A DNA stretch of 64,000 nucleotides from Candidatus Borkfalkia avistercoris (GTDB lineage: Bacteria > Bacillota > Clostridia > Christensenellales > Borkfalkiaceae). Below, piece after piece: positions 33,846 to 41,749 of this stretch; the stretch's first letter is position 1; each line of letters starts with the position of its first letter. Location of the stretch: NCBI GenBank assembly GCA_019115995.1, contig DXCL01000026.1, forward strand, positions 223,522 to 287,521, in the 5' to 3' direction. Below the pieces are notes generated by a model. It was not told the origin of the DNA, ran no database searches, and saw only the letters and a list, made by a program, of their open reading frames with translations. Both the position numbers and the translations under genes were made by a program.

Positions 33846-33930
33846 GTGAGGATGGCGGAACTGGCAGACGCGTACGTTTGAGGGGCGTATGGAGAAATCC
33901 GTGTGGGTTCAAGTCCCATTCTTCACACCA
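33846..33930 (+). tRNA. tRNA-Leu (anticodon GAG), integration target
   Basis: An 85-nt class II tRNA with acceptor GTGAGGA/TCTTCAC, anticodon loop TTGAGGG (GAG), a variable arm and encoded CCA. Its last 23 bases are repeated at 53366-53388. The copy here is intact, so insertion regenerates the functional tRNA. Confidence 0.95.
33908..33930 (+). repeat. attL core: 23-bp tRNA 3' end
   Basis: The 23 bases from the T-loop through CCA are identical to 53366-53388. They mark the left boundary of the integrated element. Confidence 0.93.
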
Positions 33931-33933
33931 TGT

Positions 33934-33977
33934 CAGCGAGAATCGTGTTAAGTGGCGCGGTTCTCGCTTTCTTTTTA
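33934..33977 (+). terminator. New terminator for tRNA-Leu supplied by the element
   Basis: AGCGAGAA and TTCTCGCT arms around a long loop, then TTTCTTTTT. It replaces the chromosomal terminator now found at 53390-53422. Confidence 0.65.
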
Positions 33978-34045
33978 CTCTTTAAAATCGTTTTATGTAG
34001 TATTCCATTCGTTTGAGAATATCACGGAACAGATTTATTGAACAT

Positions 34046-34067
34046 TTTTGGGGTTGTTTTGGGGTAG
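34046..34067 (+). repeat. Left integrase arm-type sites (two tandem 11-mers)
   Basis: TTTTGGGGTTG followed directly by TTTTGGGGTAG, between att and the integrase gene. A matching tandem pair lies near the right end in the same orientation. Confidence 0.65.
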
Positions 34068-34071
34068 TCGA

Positions 34072-35349
34072 TCAATATTTTAGTTTGCTCCCTTCCCTCA
34101 ACAAAAAATCGTCTGATAAATCGGAATATGCCTCATCGAGTACGCCTTCCGAATGTCCCATAAATTCATTGCGAGCTGCTTTTGAAATTCCGCATTCTTT
34201 ACATCGGGTATAAAACGTTGTACGTAAATCGTAGAGTTTGTGAAAAGGTAAAATCTTTTTGAGCCGATTGTTCATTTGGTCGTATGAGGCAAATTCAATT
34301 GTTTCTGCTCCCTCTAAGTAGGGACGAAGCATCGGCGTAATCGGGATTTTCTTTATAACCTCTTTTTTACGTTTCCCTTTTCGTTTGCTATTTTTAGCGA
34401 TAATAAAAGCCCCGTCTATTCGTGCCGTCGGATATTCGTTAGGACGTAAGCCTGTATAAAGTGCAATGGCAAAAAGTCTTTCGTATTTTGTTCCGGCAAA
34501 CGACTCCAACAAATTTTTTTCTTCTTTCTTAGTAAGTGCCGTTCCGTGTTCTCTTTCGTGATCTATTGCAGGAATTATGTCCATAGGATTTATACTGATT
34601 ATGTGGTGGGCAATGGCTCCCTTGAAGATCGTATTCAAAAGACCGTAAACTTCCTCTGCCGTTTTATTTTTGTTTTTTGCCAACAAAGAATCTAACAAAG
34701 AATTACAATCGGAAGGAATAATTTGCTTTATCGGTGTCGATTGAAAATGTGGAGCGATGTGGTTTTTGAATCTTGATATATCGCTGCGATAGGTTTGCTC
34801 CGCGACTTTTTTCTTTCGATAGTTCGTAAAATAAAATATTGCAAATTCCTGAAAAGTTTGCGGAACTTTCGAAACTTTCGGCAAGATCTGTTCGGCATTC
34901 TTCAATTTTTCAATAAAACGTGCTTTTGCATCTGTTAAATTAGGTGCCGAAGCCACTATATTATAGCCGTTTCGACGATACCTAATTTCATAGCTCCAAG
35001 CATATTTACTACATTTTCGTTTTCGCACATGGGCGATAAACCCGTTAGCTTTAAATATTTTTCTAAATTGTTTCGACATTTTTGAGATCTCCTTGTCAGT
35101 GAATCCCAAAAATTCCGATTCCTTTCCCTGCTCCGCTTCGGCGGGGCTTTTTTTATTGAGAGGCGCGGGCGGTTCGCCCGGGCTGATCTCCGTGTAAGTT
35201 GTCTGTGCGGGTTCTTCGGTTGCTGCATTGCGGTCGCCGGCATAAGCGCCCATGGCGAAGATCGCGCCGTCGCGCAGTTCGGTGAGTTCGTCTATCAGAT
35301 GGTTCGCTTTCGTAAATACAGTTCGGATAAATTCGAGATTGTAGTTCAA
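34072..35349 (-). CDS. int: Tyrosine recombinase (phage-type integrase)
   Basis: Site-specific integration and excision at tRNA-Leu. The C-terminal catalytic domain shows Arg in TGLRPNEY (about 300), HKLYDLR (His and Arg, about 370), GHSEGV (about 395) and the nucleophile Tyr in EAYSDL (about 407). Arm-binding and core-binding domains precede it, with an N-terminal extension of about 110 residues. A TATAAT sits on the first possible ATG (35382), so TTG at 35349 behind GGGGGA is the better start (425 residues). Only about 140 bp separate its stop from attL, the usual layout. Confidence 0.93.
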   Translation of the reverse strand: MNYNLEFIRTVFTKANHLIDELTELRDGAIFAMGAYAGDRNAATEEPAQTTYTEISPGEPPAPLNKKSPAEAEQGKESEFLGFTDKEISKMSKQFRKIFKANGFIAHVRKRKCSKYAWSYEIRYRRNGYNIVASAPNLTDAKARFIEKLKNAEQILPKVSKVPQTFQEFAIFYFTNYRKKKVAEQTYRSDISRFKNHIAPHFQSTPIKQIIPSDCNSLLDSLLAKNKNKTAEEVYGLLNTIFKGAIAHHIISINPMDIIPAIDHEREHGTALTKKEEKNLLESFAGTKYERLFAIALYTGLRPNEYPTARIDGAFIIAKNSKRKGKRKKEVIKKIPITPMLRPYLEGAETIEFASYDQMNNRLKKILPFHKLYDLRTTFYTRCKECGISKAARNEFMGHSEGVLDEAYSDLSDDFLLREGSKLKY

Positions 35350-35452
35350 AGTTCTTCCCCCTGTATTCGTGCAGGGGAGCATTATAACGCAAATTTACCC
35401 GAAAAGAAATACCTTCGGCAAAACTTCCTAAAATGTTACGCGGTTCGACAGT

Positions 35453-35899
35453 CTATTTTAAGAACGCGTCCACGTTCATGCCTACGTTTTTTAGGTAACT
35501 GCACAAATAGCCGAGGGCAAAGATGCGCGTATCGCGATCCATGGCTTGATACAGTTGCGCATACTTCCAAAATGTTTTCTCGGAAAAAAATTCCTTAAAT
35601 TCGCTGATAAAATTTTCTTGGATCTCCGATAGTTGAGTGCGCTCGGCTATCGGAGCTTTCTTTTTTTCGGGTAGATTTTGGTAATATCCGTTGTCATCTT
35701 GTTCGCGGCCCATAAGGTAATCGATAGATACACCAAAATAGTTTGCATAGGCCAGCAATGTAGAAGCCATAGGCTCACGCTGACCATTTTCCAAGAATCC
35801 AATAGCGCTTGCTGTTATTCCAATTTTTTTTGAAAGTTCTTTTTGTGTCAAACCTTGTTCAGACCGTAAGTCTTTTAGAATTTCACTACAAATGCTCAT
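35453..35899 (-). CDS. XRE-family repressor
   Basis: A 148-residue regulator with an N-terminal Cro/CI-type HTH (LRSEQGLTQKELSKKIGITASAIGFLENG-like block, about residues 10-40) followed by a helical C-terminal region without a LexA-type self-cleavage site. It is divergent from the cargo operon and preceded by AAGGAG. The three ACAACNNNNGTTGT sites in the intergenic region are the probable operators. Lack of a peptidase domain suggests that induction uses another route. Confidence 0.88.
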   Translation of the reverse strand: MSICSEILKDLRSEQGLTQKELSKKIGITASAIGFLENGQREPMASTLLAYANYFGVSIDYLMGREQDDNGYYQNLPEKKKAPIAERTQLSEIQENFISEFKEFFSEKTFWKYAQLYQAMDRDTRIFALGYLCSYLKNVGMNVDAFLK

Positions 35900-35927
35900 T
35901 GGTAAGAATATCTCCTTTTTTTAAATT

Positions 35928-35933
35928 ATTATA
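35928..35933 (-). promoter_or_regulatory. -10 of the repressor promoter
   Basis: TATAAT on the minus strand abuts operator copy 1. No good -35 was found at 16-18 bp. Confidence 0.4.
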
Positions 35934-35946
35934 CAACAAATGTTGT
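35933..35946 (+). promoter_or_regulatory. Operator copy 1, ACAAC-AAAT-GTTGT
   Basis: A 14-bp inverted repeat between the divergent repressor and cargo genes, touching the repressor -10. Confidence 0.75.
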
Positions 35947-35954
35947 CAACACCC

Positions 35955-35983
35955 TTGACAAACAACAGGCGTTGTGTTATAAT
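35955..35983 (+). promoter_or_regulatory. Consensus rightward promoter of the cargo operon
   Basis: TTGACA (35955-35960), a 17-bp spacer and TATAAT (35978-35983), both hexamers perfect. Operator copy 2 fills the spacer. Confidence 0.85.
35962..35975 (+). promoter_or_regulatory. Operator copy 2, ACAAC-AGGC-GTTGT
   Basis: A 14-bp inverted repeat lying between the -35 and -10 of the rightward promoter, so occupancy should block polymerase. Confidence 0.75.
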
Positions 35984-35988
35984 CCAAA

Positions 35989-36002
35989 ACAACAGAAGTT
36001 GT
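35989..36002 (+). promoter_or_regulatory. Operator copy 3, ACAAC-AGAA-GTTGT
   Basis: A 14-bp inverted repeat covering the expected transcription start of the rightward promoter. Copy spacing is 29 and 27 bp. Confidence 0.75.
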
Positions 36003-36024
36003 TTTGCAAAAAGGAGGCAATCAC

Positions 36025-36297
36025 ATGGCAACGAAAGCAGCAGTACAGAAGAAGTCGTCGGGGAGCAGCAAACTCAAAGCGGCGGCACAAAAGGTGAAGG
36101 ATTACAAACAGGCGTTGCAGGACGCATACGACCGCGGATACGGGGACGGTTATGCGGCGGCCGCGGATATCCCGAAAGTGGTCGGCGCTAAAACGGCGGC
36201 AAAAACAGGTTACAGCCGCGGCTTGCGCGATAACGGCAGGGTTAAAAAATATCAGACGAAAGCGGCGCAGAGCAAGAGCCGCACGGCAAAAAGGTGA
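36025..36297 (+). CDS. Small basic Ala/Lys-rich protein, first cargo gene
   Basis: A 90-residue protein that I do not recognise. The ends are Lys/Ser/Ala-rich and basic. The middle carries AYDRGYGDGYAAAADIPKVV, then a glycine/tyrosine pattern. It is preceded by AAAGGAGG, and a TTG further upstream at 36004 is unlikely to be used. As the first gene after the repressed promoter it could be an early regulatory or DNA-associated protein; this is inference from position and charge. Confidence 0.7.
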   Translation: MATKAAVQKKSSGSSKLKAAAQKVKDYKQALQDAYDRGYGDGYAAAADIPKVVGAKTAAKTGYSRGLRDNGRVKKYQTKAAQSKSRTAKR

Positions 36298-36298
36298 A

Positions 36299-36325
36299 TT
36301 CGGGCGGAAGCAATTCCGCCCCGAA
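36299..36325 (+). other. Intercistronic hairpin without U tract
   Basis: TTCGG/GCGGAA and TTCCGCCCCGAA arms with one bulge. It is followed by AATAAAAAAGCGAGGATAGG and the next start, so it is not a convincing terminator. Confidence 0.55.
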
Positions 36326-36349
36326 AATAAAAAAGCGAGGATAGGAATA

Positions 36350-36622
36350 ATGAAGGAGCAAGAAAAGCAAAAAGCGGCGGAAGGCGTTTTACGCGGAATC
36401 GGATCGCAACTTTCGGGCATTTGCGAACGGTTAAAGGGCATATGCCTTGAATTGCGTTGTATCGAAAAGACGGTGAAACCCGTCGCGCCTGTTCTTGACG
36501 GAGTCAACGGTTTTCGGTATGTGGAATTCCTTATGGAAACGGTGGAATCGAGGGGCTTTCTGTCGAGCGTGGAGAGCGATTTACGGGAATATGTAACGGC
36601 ATTGGGTGGCGGACATGAGTAA
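36350..36622 (+). CDS. Small hypothetical protein of the cargo operon
   Basis: A 90-residue protein, predicted helical, beginning MKEQEKQKAAEGVLRGIG and containing two Cys residues in CERLKGICLELRC. No motif was recognised. Its ATG follows GAGGATAGG, the leader sequence also seen before 37000 and 40213. The stop overlaps the next start region. Confidence 0.6.
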   Translation: MKEQEKQKAAEGVLRGIGSQLSGICERLKGICLELRCIEKTVKPVAPVLDGVNGFRYVEFLMETVESRGFLSSVESDLREYVTALGGGHE

Positions 36623-36974
36623 AGTGCGGGATCGGGATAAGGAACTGCAAAAGAAAGCGAAGCGCAGGTACACGGTAAACGACGACCAGCGCGGAGTGGT
36701 GCAGTACGTCATGCTTCACAATACGCGCCTGTTGCATATCGGGCTGTATTCGTACAGGCGTCAGCGGGAAGACCTGAACGGCGTACAGGTGGAAAACAAG
36801 TTCTACCACGTCAAAAACGGGGTGGTGCGAATGCTGTATATAAACAAGCCGGGCAATACGGTGGAGCACATTTATCCGTCCGCACCGCCGCCAATATGGG
36901 CAAAGCCCGAACTTGTGGCATTATACGAGCAAAAGAAAAATGCATTTTCGCACGCGCGTGCGTGTAAAAAATAA
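36615..36974 (+). CDS. Hypothetical basic protein
   Basis: A 119-residue protein of unknown function. It has a basic N-terminal stretch KVRDRDKELQKKAKRRY, then a beta-rich middle, with a Cys and Lys pair at the end. It overlaps the preceding gene by eight bases, so translation is probably coupled. No recognisable family. Confidence 0.6.
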   Translation: MSKVRDRDKELQKKAKRRYTVNDDQRGVVQYVMLHNTRLLHIGLYSYRRQREDLNGVQVENKFYHVKNGVVRMLYINKPGNTVEHIYPSAPPPIWAKPELVALYEQKKNAFSHARACKK

Positions 36975-36999
36975 AATACCGAACACGGAGGATAGCAAA

Positions 37000-37950
37000 A
37001 TGAGTTTGGTAGATCTGTCCACATTGGGCAGCGGAAACGCGGGCGGCACAGCCGTGGAGCAGGCGATGCCGCTGGAAGTATGGAAAGAGCAACAATATCA
37101 CGAACTGAACAACCGCATCATCGCGCACGGCCGCAATGCTTGCGAGAGCATTCTTTACATGGCGCAGGACTTAAAGCGCATGAACGAAGAAAAATTGTAC
37201 GAGGCGGGCGGATATGCGAGTTTCGAAGAATATACCGAGCGGGCGGTAGGTCTGAAAAAGAGCCAAGCCTATAAGTACATAAAGGCGTTGGACACGTTCG
37301 GCGAAGAATTTTTCCATTCGAGTGGAAAAATCGGTATCACGAAGATCTCCCTGCTTGCGGGGCTTACCGAAGACGAGCGGAGAGAGATCGCGGAAACGAC
37401 GGACGTTGAATCCGCTTCCGTTCGGGAGTTGAAAGACAAGATCGAGGAGATGCGGCAGGAGATTTCCGAAAAGGAAGATAAAATCCGTGAACTCGAATGG
37501 AACGCGGAAGCGGAAAAATTTTCTACGCCCGACAATGCAGCCGCCCTTGACGAAGCGGAGCGCGCGGCGCAAAAGGCAAGGGACGAAGCGGCCGCGGCGA
37601 AAGCGGACGCTGCAAGCCTGAAAGAAAAGGTCGAATCTCTGAAAAGGGATAAAAAGACCTTGGAAGAAAAGTTAAAAAATCCCGTCGTACAGACGGTGGA
37701 CAATCCCGAAACGGCGGCCGAGCGCGACAGGGCGTTGGCGGCGATCGCTGAAAAGGACGCGGAGATCGTGCGGCTGAACAAACAGCTCATGGTCGCGGGC
37801 GATGCAGCGCTTACGAAGTTCAAAGTAAAATTCGCCGACTTGCAGAATATTCTGTCAGACATAGTTACGCTGTTGGACGAGATGGAAGAGCCGAACAAGA
37901 GCAAGTGCCGCGGCGCGGTGCAAAGCGTTGTCGAGGGGTGCGGGCTATGA
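37000..37950 (+). CDS. DUF3102-like protein with ParB-type HTH and coiled coil
   Basis: A 316-residue protein. Residues about 25-150 resemble DUF3102: a long helix HGRNACESILYMAQDLKRM, then FEEYTERAVGLKKSQAYKYIKAL and IGITKISLLAGLTEDERREI, which looks like the HTH region of ParB/KorB proteins. Residues about 150-280 form a long Glu/Lys/Ala coiled coil. The gene contains one copy of the 19-bp near-palindrome (37308-37331), as parB genes sometimes contain parS. No ParA partner was found. It overlaps the next gene as ATGA. Confidence 0.7.
   Translation: MSLVDLSTLGSGNAGGTAVEQAMPLEVWKEQQYHELNNRIIAHGRNACESILYMAQDLKRMNEEKLYEAGGYASFEEYTERAVGLKKSQAYKYIKALDTFGEEFFHSSGKIGITKISLLAGLTEDERREIAETTDVESASVRELKDKIEEMRQEISEKEDKIRELEWNAEAEKFSTPDNAAALDEAERAAQKARDEAAAAKADAASLKEKVESLKRDKKTLEEKLKNPVVQTVDNPETAAERDRALAAIAEKDAEIVRLNKQLMVAGDAALTKFKVKFADLQNILSDIVTLLDEMEEPNKSKCRGAVQSVVEGCGL
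37308..37331 (+). repeat. Near-palindrome copy 1 (inside the DUF3102 gene)
   Basis: ATTTTTCCA-TTCGAG-TGGAAAAAT: nine-base arms around the common core TTTTCCATTCGAGTGGAAA shared with 50207-50226 and 53194-53213, all in the same orientation. Confidence 0.8.
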
Positions 37951-38273
37951 AAAAAGATGAATACCTTTCGATGTTGATAAAGGACAACGTTACGGCGGAC
38001 GGCTATCGGCATGAGATCAACGAAGCAATCATCGATTGCGTCGATATCGCGTTGTCGCAAATGCCGGCGAATTTCGAGATACAGGATACAAGCATCGGGC
38101 TTGCGGAATTTTGGGAGATAATTCAAAAGGAAGGCAAAAAAAGCGCGGCGCATTGCTGTTCTCCATTGCGCGCGGCGGAACTGATCGCCGAAAAGTTGGG
38201 CGCGAAGTTCGAGCGTGCGAGCCGTCGTCTCGGCGGCGCACATTCGGTCAAGAGCTTGGAGGACTTCCTATGA
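37947..38273 (+). CDS. Hypothetical protein preceding the PcfJ-like gene
   Basis: A 108-residue protein, probably helical, with the block LAEFWEIIQKEGKKSAAH and a CC pair. It overlaps both neighbours as ATGA. PcfJ is often adjacent to a small PcfK protein, but I see no convincing PcfK resemblance. The function is unknown. Confidence 0.6.
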   Translation: MKKDEYLSMLIKDNVTADGYRHEINEAIIDCVDIALSQMPANFEIQDTSIGLAEFWEIIQKEGKKSAAHCCSPLRAAELIAEKLGAKFERASRRLGGAHSVKSLEDFL

Positions 38274-39922
38274 CTTGGAACGGATACGAGTTTGACGAAG
38301 GCTATAAGCCGGAAGGATTCGAGGAATGGGCGCACGATCAGGTGAACGGAGGCTACGCGTTTTACCTTCGCGGAAAATACGTCCTCGACGATACGGGGAT
38401 AGAAATAGAGCAGCAGGGCGATGACGACGATCTGTACATATTCTGCCCGCGGACGGAAGAAGTTTTCGACGCGGATCAAAAGGAAGTGTTCGGTGAAGGC
38501 ACTACGAAGATCATGTGTTCGTCGGGGTACAGGATGCATACAGATCCCGCCTGCCCGCGGGAGAGGTATTGCGGCCGAACTTGCAGATTGCTGAACGCGG
38601 TATACAGTTACGGTCAAAGCATAAACAGGACGGATGATTTTGCCTTTTATCAGAGGACGGACAGGGGCATGATGCTGCGGGCGTTTTCCTATACCGTGCG
38701 CTACGAAGGCGAGAAATACGAATTGCGGCGCTGCGGCGTGGGAATGTTCACGGAATGGCTGCGAATCTTCTACAACGCGGACAGGACGACGGAGATCTGG
38801 TCGCGGCTCAGGAACAATTACCACCCGTATAGCGGATATTTTCCCACTATCCAATGGGAATGGAGGAAAAAGCGGCTGTACCAACAGTACGCGACGTTCA
38901 AGGTTTACAGCGAAGATCTGACGGGAACGCTTTTGGAAGGATATGCAAAGTACTTTGACCGGACGGAATCGTACATGGATAACGCAGTCAAGCGCGCGGT
39001 GTTGCTTATTGCGATGTTTAGGACTCCCGCACTCAAAGAGGTAATCAAATCCGGGTATGACGGCATCGTGGAAGATTATGTACATTCTCTTGTTGCGGAA
39101 CGCCCAAAGATCCGCAACGCAGTGCGCGGCGGGGCGAAGAGCATAAAGCAGTTTTTCGGGTTCGAACTGTCGAAACTGAACCGGCTGACGGCAAAGCAAA
39201 AAGCGGGGTTGAAGTTCGGCGACATGAAAGGGCTGAAACTTCTTATCGAAAACGGCGTCGCGGTAACGGGAGAAACGCTCACAATGAGCCGCAACTATAA
39301 GTTCGAATCGCTGTGCGTACTGTACGAGGGGAAAGCCTTGCGGGAAGTTCTGAAATATCTGCGCAGACAGAAAATTGCGGCGAGCGCGGCGGCGTCTGAC
39401 TACATGGACTATATCGGTCAGATAATGGCGCTGCACTTGGACGTAACGGACAGGAGCATTGTCTTTCCGAAAGATTTTCAAGCGGCGCACAATCGGTATT
39501 CGAAATTGCTTGAATACGAACGGACGCAAGAACTTTGTAAAAAGTTCACGGATCAGGCAAAAAAACTTCGGTTTGCCTGTTTCCGTCAGGGCGATCTGTC
39601 GCTTCGGGTGATCCGCACGCCCGCGGAACTGAAAATTTGGGCAAAGCGGTTTAGAAATTGTGCGGCGGGCAGGGCGGATCGCGTCGCGTCGGGGCGGTCT
39701 CTGATGTGCGTGATCGTGAACGTACATAAACCGAAAGCGCCTTACTTCATGCTCGAATACGACTTACAAGGTCGCACTATCGTCGAATGCCGCGGCTATG
39801 AGAACCGAAAGACGGAAAAGGACGATCCCGCGGCGGAAGAGTTCTGCGGCAAGTGGCTGAACTTCATAGAGCAGCGCGGAGCAACCCTTGCGGGAAAGAA
39901 AAAGGCGGGGCTTGCAGCATGA
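38270..39922 (+). CDS. PcfJ-like protein
   Basis: A 550-residue protein. The C-terminal part (about residues 440-530) matches the PcfJ domain first named on enterococcal plasmid pCF10: RVIRTPAELKIWAKRFRNC, YFMLEYDLQGRTIVECRGY and a final helix. The N-terminal part has Cys motifs and aromatic-rich stretches without a recognised domain. PcfJ-like proteins recur in Firmicute plasmids, integrative elements and prophages; no activity is established. No HUH or relaxase motif was found. It is coupled to the genes on both sides by ATGA overlaps. Confidence 0.75.
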   Translation: MTWNGYEFDEGYKPEGFEEWAHDQVNGGYAFYLRGKYVLDDTGIEIEQQGDDDDLYIFCPRTEEVFDADQKEVFGEGTTKIMCSSGYRMHTDPACPRERYCGRTCRLLNAVYSYGQSINRTDDFAFYQRTDRGMMLRAFSYTVRYEGEKYELRRCGVGMFTEWLRIFYNADRTTEIWSRLRNNYHPYSGYFPTIQWEWRKKRLYQQYATFKVYSEDLTGTLLEGYAKYFDRTESYMDNAVKRAVLLIAMFRTPALKEVIKSGYDGIVEDYVHSLVAERPKIRNAVRGGAKSIKQFFGFELSKLNRLTAKQKAGLKFGDMKGLKLLIENGVAVTGETLTMSRNYKFESLCVLYEGKALREVLKYLRRQKIAASAAASDYMDYIGQIMALHLDVTDRSIVFPKDFQAAHNRYSKLLEYERTQELCKKFTDQAKKLRFACFRQGDLSLRVIRTPAELKIWAKRFRNCAAGRADRVASGRSLMCVIVNVHKPKAPYFMLEYDLQGRTIVECRGYENRKTEKDDPAAEEFCGKWLNFIEQRGATLAGKKKAGLAA

Positions 39923-40095
39923 TATTCAATACGATGCGGGTAGGCCGCTCACCGTTTTTCGAGCGGAAAGCGAAAGCGCCGAAGGAGACGCCGCAAAGGG
40001 ACGCGGAAACACTCTTGTGTTTGCAATGCGGCGAGGAACATTGCAGCGGGAATTGCGGAAAGTTAAAAGCCTTCCGCAAAGGCAACGGAAAATAA
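39919..40095 (+). CDS. Small Cys-rich probable zinc-binding protein
   Basis: A 58-residue protein with CLQCGEEHCSGNCGK near the C-terminus, five closely spaced polar ligands consistent with a zinc knuckle. It starts within the PcfJ-like stop codon (ATGA). The function is unknown; a nucleic-acid-binding role would fit. Confidence 0.6.
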   Translation: MIFNTMRVGRSPFFERKAKAPKETPQRDAETLLCLQCGEEHCSGNCGKLKAFRKGNGK

Positions 40096-40153
40096 AACGG
40101 ATCTGACGCGGCGCGGCGCGAGATCATAAAATAAACCCCTAATTAAAACAACC

Positions 40154-40192
40154 TTCGAAAAGGGCGGCACCGCGCAACTGCCGCCTGTTCGA
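40154..40192 (+). other. Intercistronic hairpin without U tract
   Basis: GGCGGCA / TGCCGCC arms with an outer CGAA/TTCG pairing. It is followed by GGGAAAGCGAGGATAG and the next start, the same layout as at 36299. Confidence 0.55.
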
Positions 40193-40212
40193 GGGAAAGC
40201 GAGGATAGAGAA

Positions 40213-40494
40213 ATGCAGGGAGCGATACTTCGTAAAAAAAGCGGAATTGATGGGATAACGGCGGAAAGTTTTGAAGGCGACGCGGTACTCGTGTTCACGA
40301 CGGACGGACTGTTTACGAAAGGCGAGTATTACGGCGAGCAGGGCGTGTTTTATAAAAGGACGGACGCGGACAGGCTTTCGTTTTATATGACTGCCGCGGA
40401 GATATTGAACAAATGGCTGTATGAGGCTTTCGGTCGTGAGGAGTTTATACGGATTCAGAACGATTTTCTGTTGAAGGCGGGTGATAAGCGTTGA
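40213..40494 (+). CDS. Hypothetical protein
   Basis: A 93-residue soluble protein of unknown family. A beta-rich first half (VLVFTTDGLFTKGEYYGEQG) is followed by a helical tail. The ribosome site is GAGGATAG. The stop overlaps the next start as TGATG. Confidence 0.6.
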   Translation: MQGAILRKKSGIDGITAESFEGDAVLVFTTDGLFTKGEYYGEQGVFYKRTDADRLSFYMTAAEILNKWLYEAFGREEFIRIQNDFLLKAGDKR

Positions 40495-41138
40495 TGAAAG
40501 AAAAAGTATTTGAGTACGCGGTCGGCGATTCATGGCTCTTATCGTTACAAAATCATCGCGCTGTTTATACCGTTAAAAACTGTTTTTTCCGAGAAACGGA
40601 CGGCAAGGAAATATACGAGGTCGAAATCGACGGGACGACGGTACAGCGGCTCACACGGAACAGGCTGCATTTTCTGCTTTATCGGTACTTATTCAAAAAA
40701 CTGAAAACAGGCAAATACCAAAAATATAGTGGTGCATTATCGGCCGACGCGATCCGAAAATACTACGCGAATTTGCGTTGGCAGGAAGAACAGCGCGCGG
40801 AGCGCGTGAACGACTTGTTGGATAGTTCGCGGGAATATCAGGAGATCAAGGGCGAAATATCGTCGCTGTCGTTGAAATTGGCAAAAGCGGAATATTCGGG
40901 GGCGGATACATACGAGATCGCAAAAATAAAAACCGCATTGGATGCCTCGAAACGGGAACGGCAGAAGTTGCTTTCCCGACTCGGCATCGCGCCCGAAGAT
41001 CTGAAAAAGAAAGTATATTGCGCCAAGTGCGGCGACACGGGCTATACGCCCGACGGCAAAGAATGTGTGTGCGTAAAAGTGCATGAGTGCGAAATACGCG
41101 AATATGCGGGGGCGGAAAAATGCCGGGCGAAGAGTTGA
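40494..41138 (+). CDS. Coiled-coil protein ending in a helicase-loader-like zinc finger
   Basis: A 214-residue protein. The last 50 residues contain YCAKCGDTGYTPDGKECVC, which closely resembles the zinc-binding segment near the start of DnaC/DnaI-type helicase loaders. A coiled coil (about 95-170) precedes it. Here the finger is C-terminal and no AAA+ ATPase follows, so this is either a separate family using the same finger or a loader reduced to its N-terminal part. It starts by TGATG overlap and overlaps the next gene by 19 bp. Confidence 0.6.
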   Translation: MKEKVFEYAVGDSWLLSLQNHRAVYTVKNCFFRETDGKEIYEVEIDGTTVQRLTRNRLHFLLYRYLFKKLKTGKYQKYSGALSADAIRKYYANLRWQEEQRAERVNDLLDSSREYQEIKGEISSLSLKLAKAEYSGADTYEIAKIKTALDASKRERQKLLSRLGIAPEDLKKKVYCAKCGDTGYTPDGKECVCVKVHECEIREYAGAEKCRAKS

Positions 41139-41749
41139 CGGGCGCGCCGACCGAAGAGAGCGCCGCGGAACTGTTCGACGACCCCGTGCCGTCCGGGCGG
41201 GAAGATTCGGAAACGACCGATTCTACCGACGGCGATGCAGAAGAAAATGCAACGGCGGACAAGCCCAAGCGCAAGAGCCGTAAAAAATCAAAGGACGAAG
41301 GGGAAATTCTTGACGAACCGCCCGAAGAAACTGAGGAAGAAAAGCAGCGGCGGCAATGCCGCGAACTGAACGATCTTTGCGCGGTCATGTCGCACCGCAT
41401 CGAGGCGTATTTACATGACGATATCGAATTTGAAAGCCTTGTGTCCGCGCTGCAAGCGGCGACGGAAGAATACGAAAACTATGCAGAAACCGCGCCGCGG
41501 CGCAGGAGATCGGGCAAACTGAAACGAAAATCCCGCCGCAGGCTGAAAAAGTTGGAAAAAGATATCCGTCGTAAGCGGCAGGATCTGAACGTGTTTTGTT
41601 TTTACCACAGCATAAACCTTCGGCTGTTGGAAAGCCCGCGCGCGTATGCGTGTATGCTTTGCAAGGATAAACAGACCGTAACGGGAGAGGACGGCGAGGA
41701 ATATTGCAGGCTTCGGCAAGAGGAATTGGACAGCGAACAAACGGAATGA
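41120..41749 (+). CDS. Acidic-basic low-complexity protein
   Basis: A 209-residue protein. Residues 1-75 are an acidic Asp/Glu/Thr-rich stretch with a KRKSRKKSK patch, the centre is helical, and residues about 125-160 are strongly basic (RRRRSGKLKRKSRRRLKK). A CMLC pair lies near the end. Strong charge blocks suggest nucleic-acid contact, but no family was recognised. It overlaps the neighbours on both sides. Confidence 0.55.
   Translation: MPGEELTGAPTEESAAELFDDPVPSGREDSETTDSTDGDAEENATADKPKRKSRKKSKDEGEILDEPPEETEEEKQRRQCRELNDLCAVMSHRIEAYLHDDIEFESLVSALQAATEEYENYAETAPRRRRSGKLKRKSRRRLKKLEKDIRRKRQDLNVFCFYHSINLRLLESPRAYACMLCKDKQTVTGEDGEEYCRLRQEELDSEQTE

Noticed and set aside
38036..38269. Longer start of the PcfJ-like protein
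   Set aside because: The extra residues are the shifted frame of the preceding gene. The ATG at 38270 forms an ATGA overlap like its neighbours.
38123..39727. 534-codon minus-strand frame opposite the PcfJ-like gene
   Set aside because: A codon-bias shadow of the plus-strand gene, rich in Arg, His and Phe, with no recognisable domain and no operon partner.
38270..39922. Possible relaxase or rolling-circle initiator
   Set aside because: No HUH motif or catalytic Tyr arrangement was seen; only the PcfJ-like C-terminal domain is recognisable.
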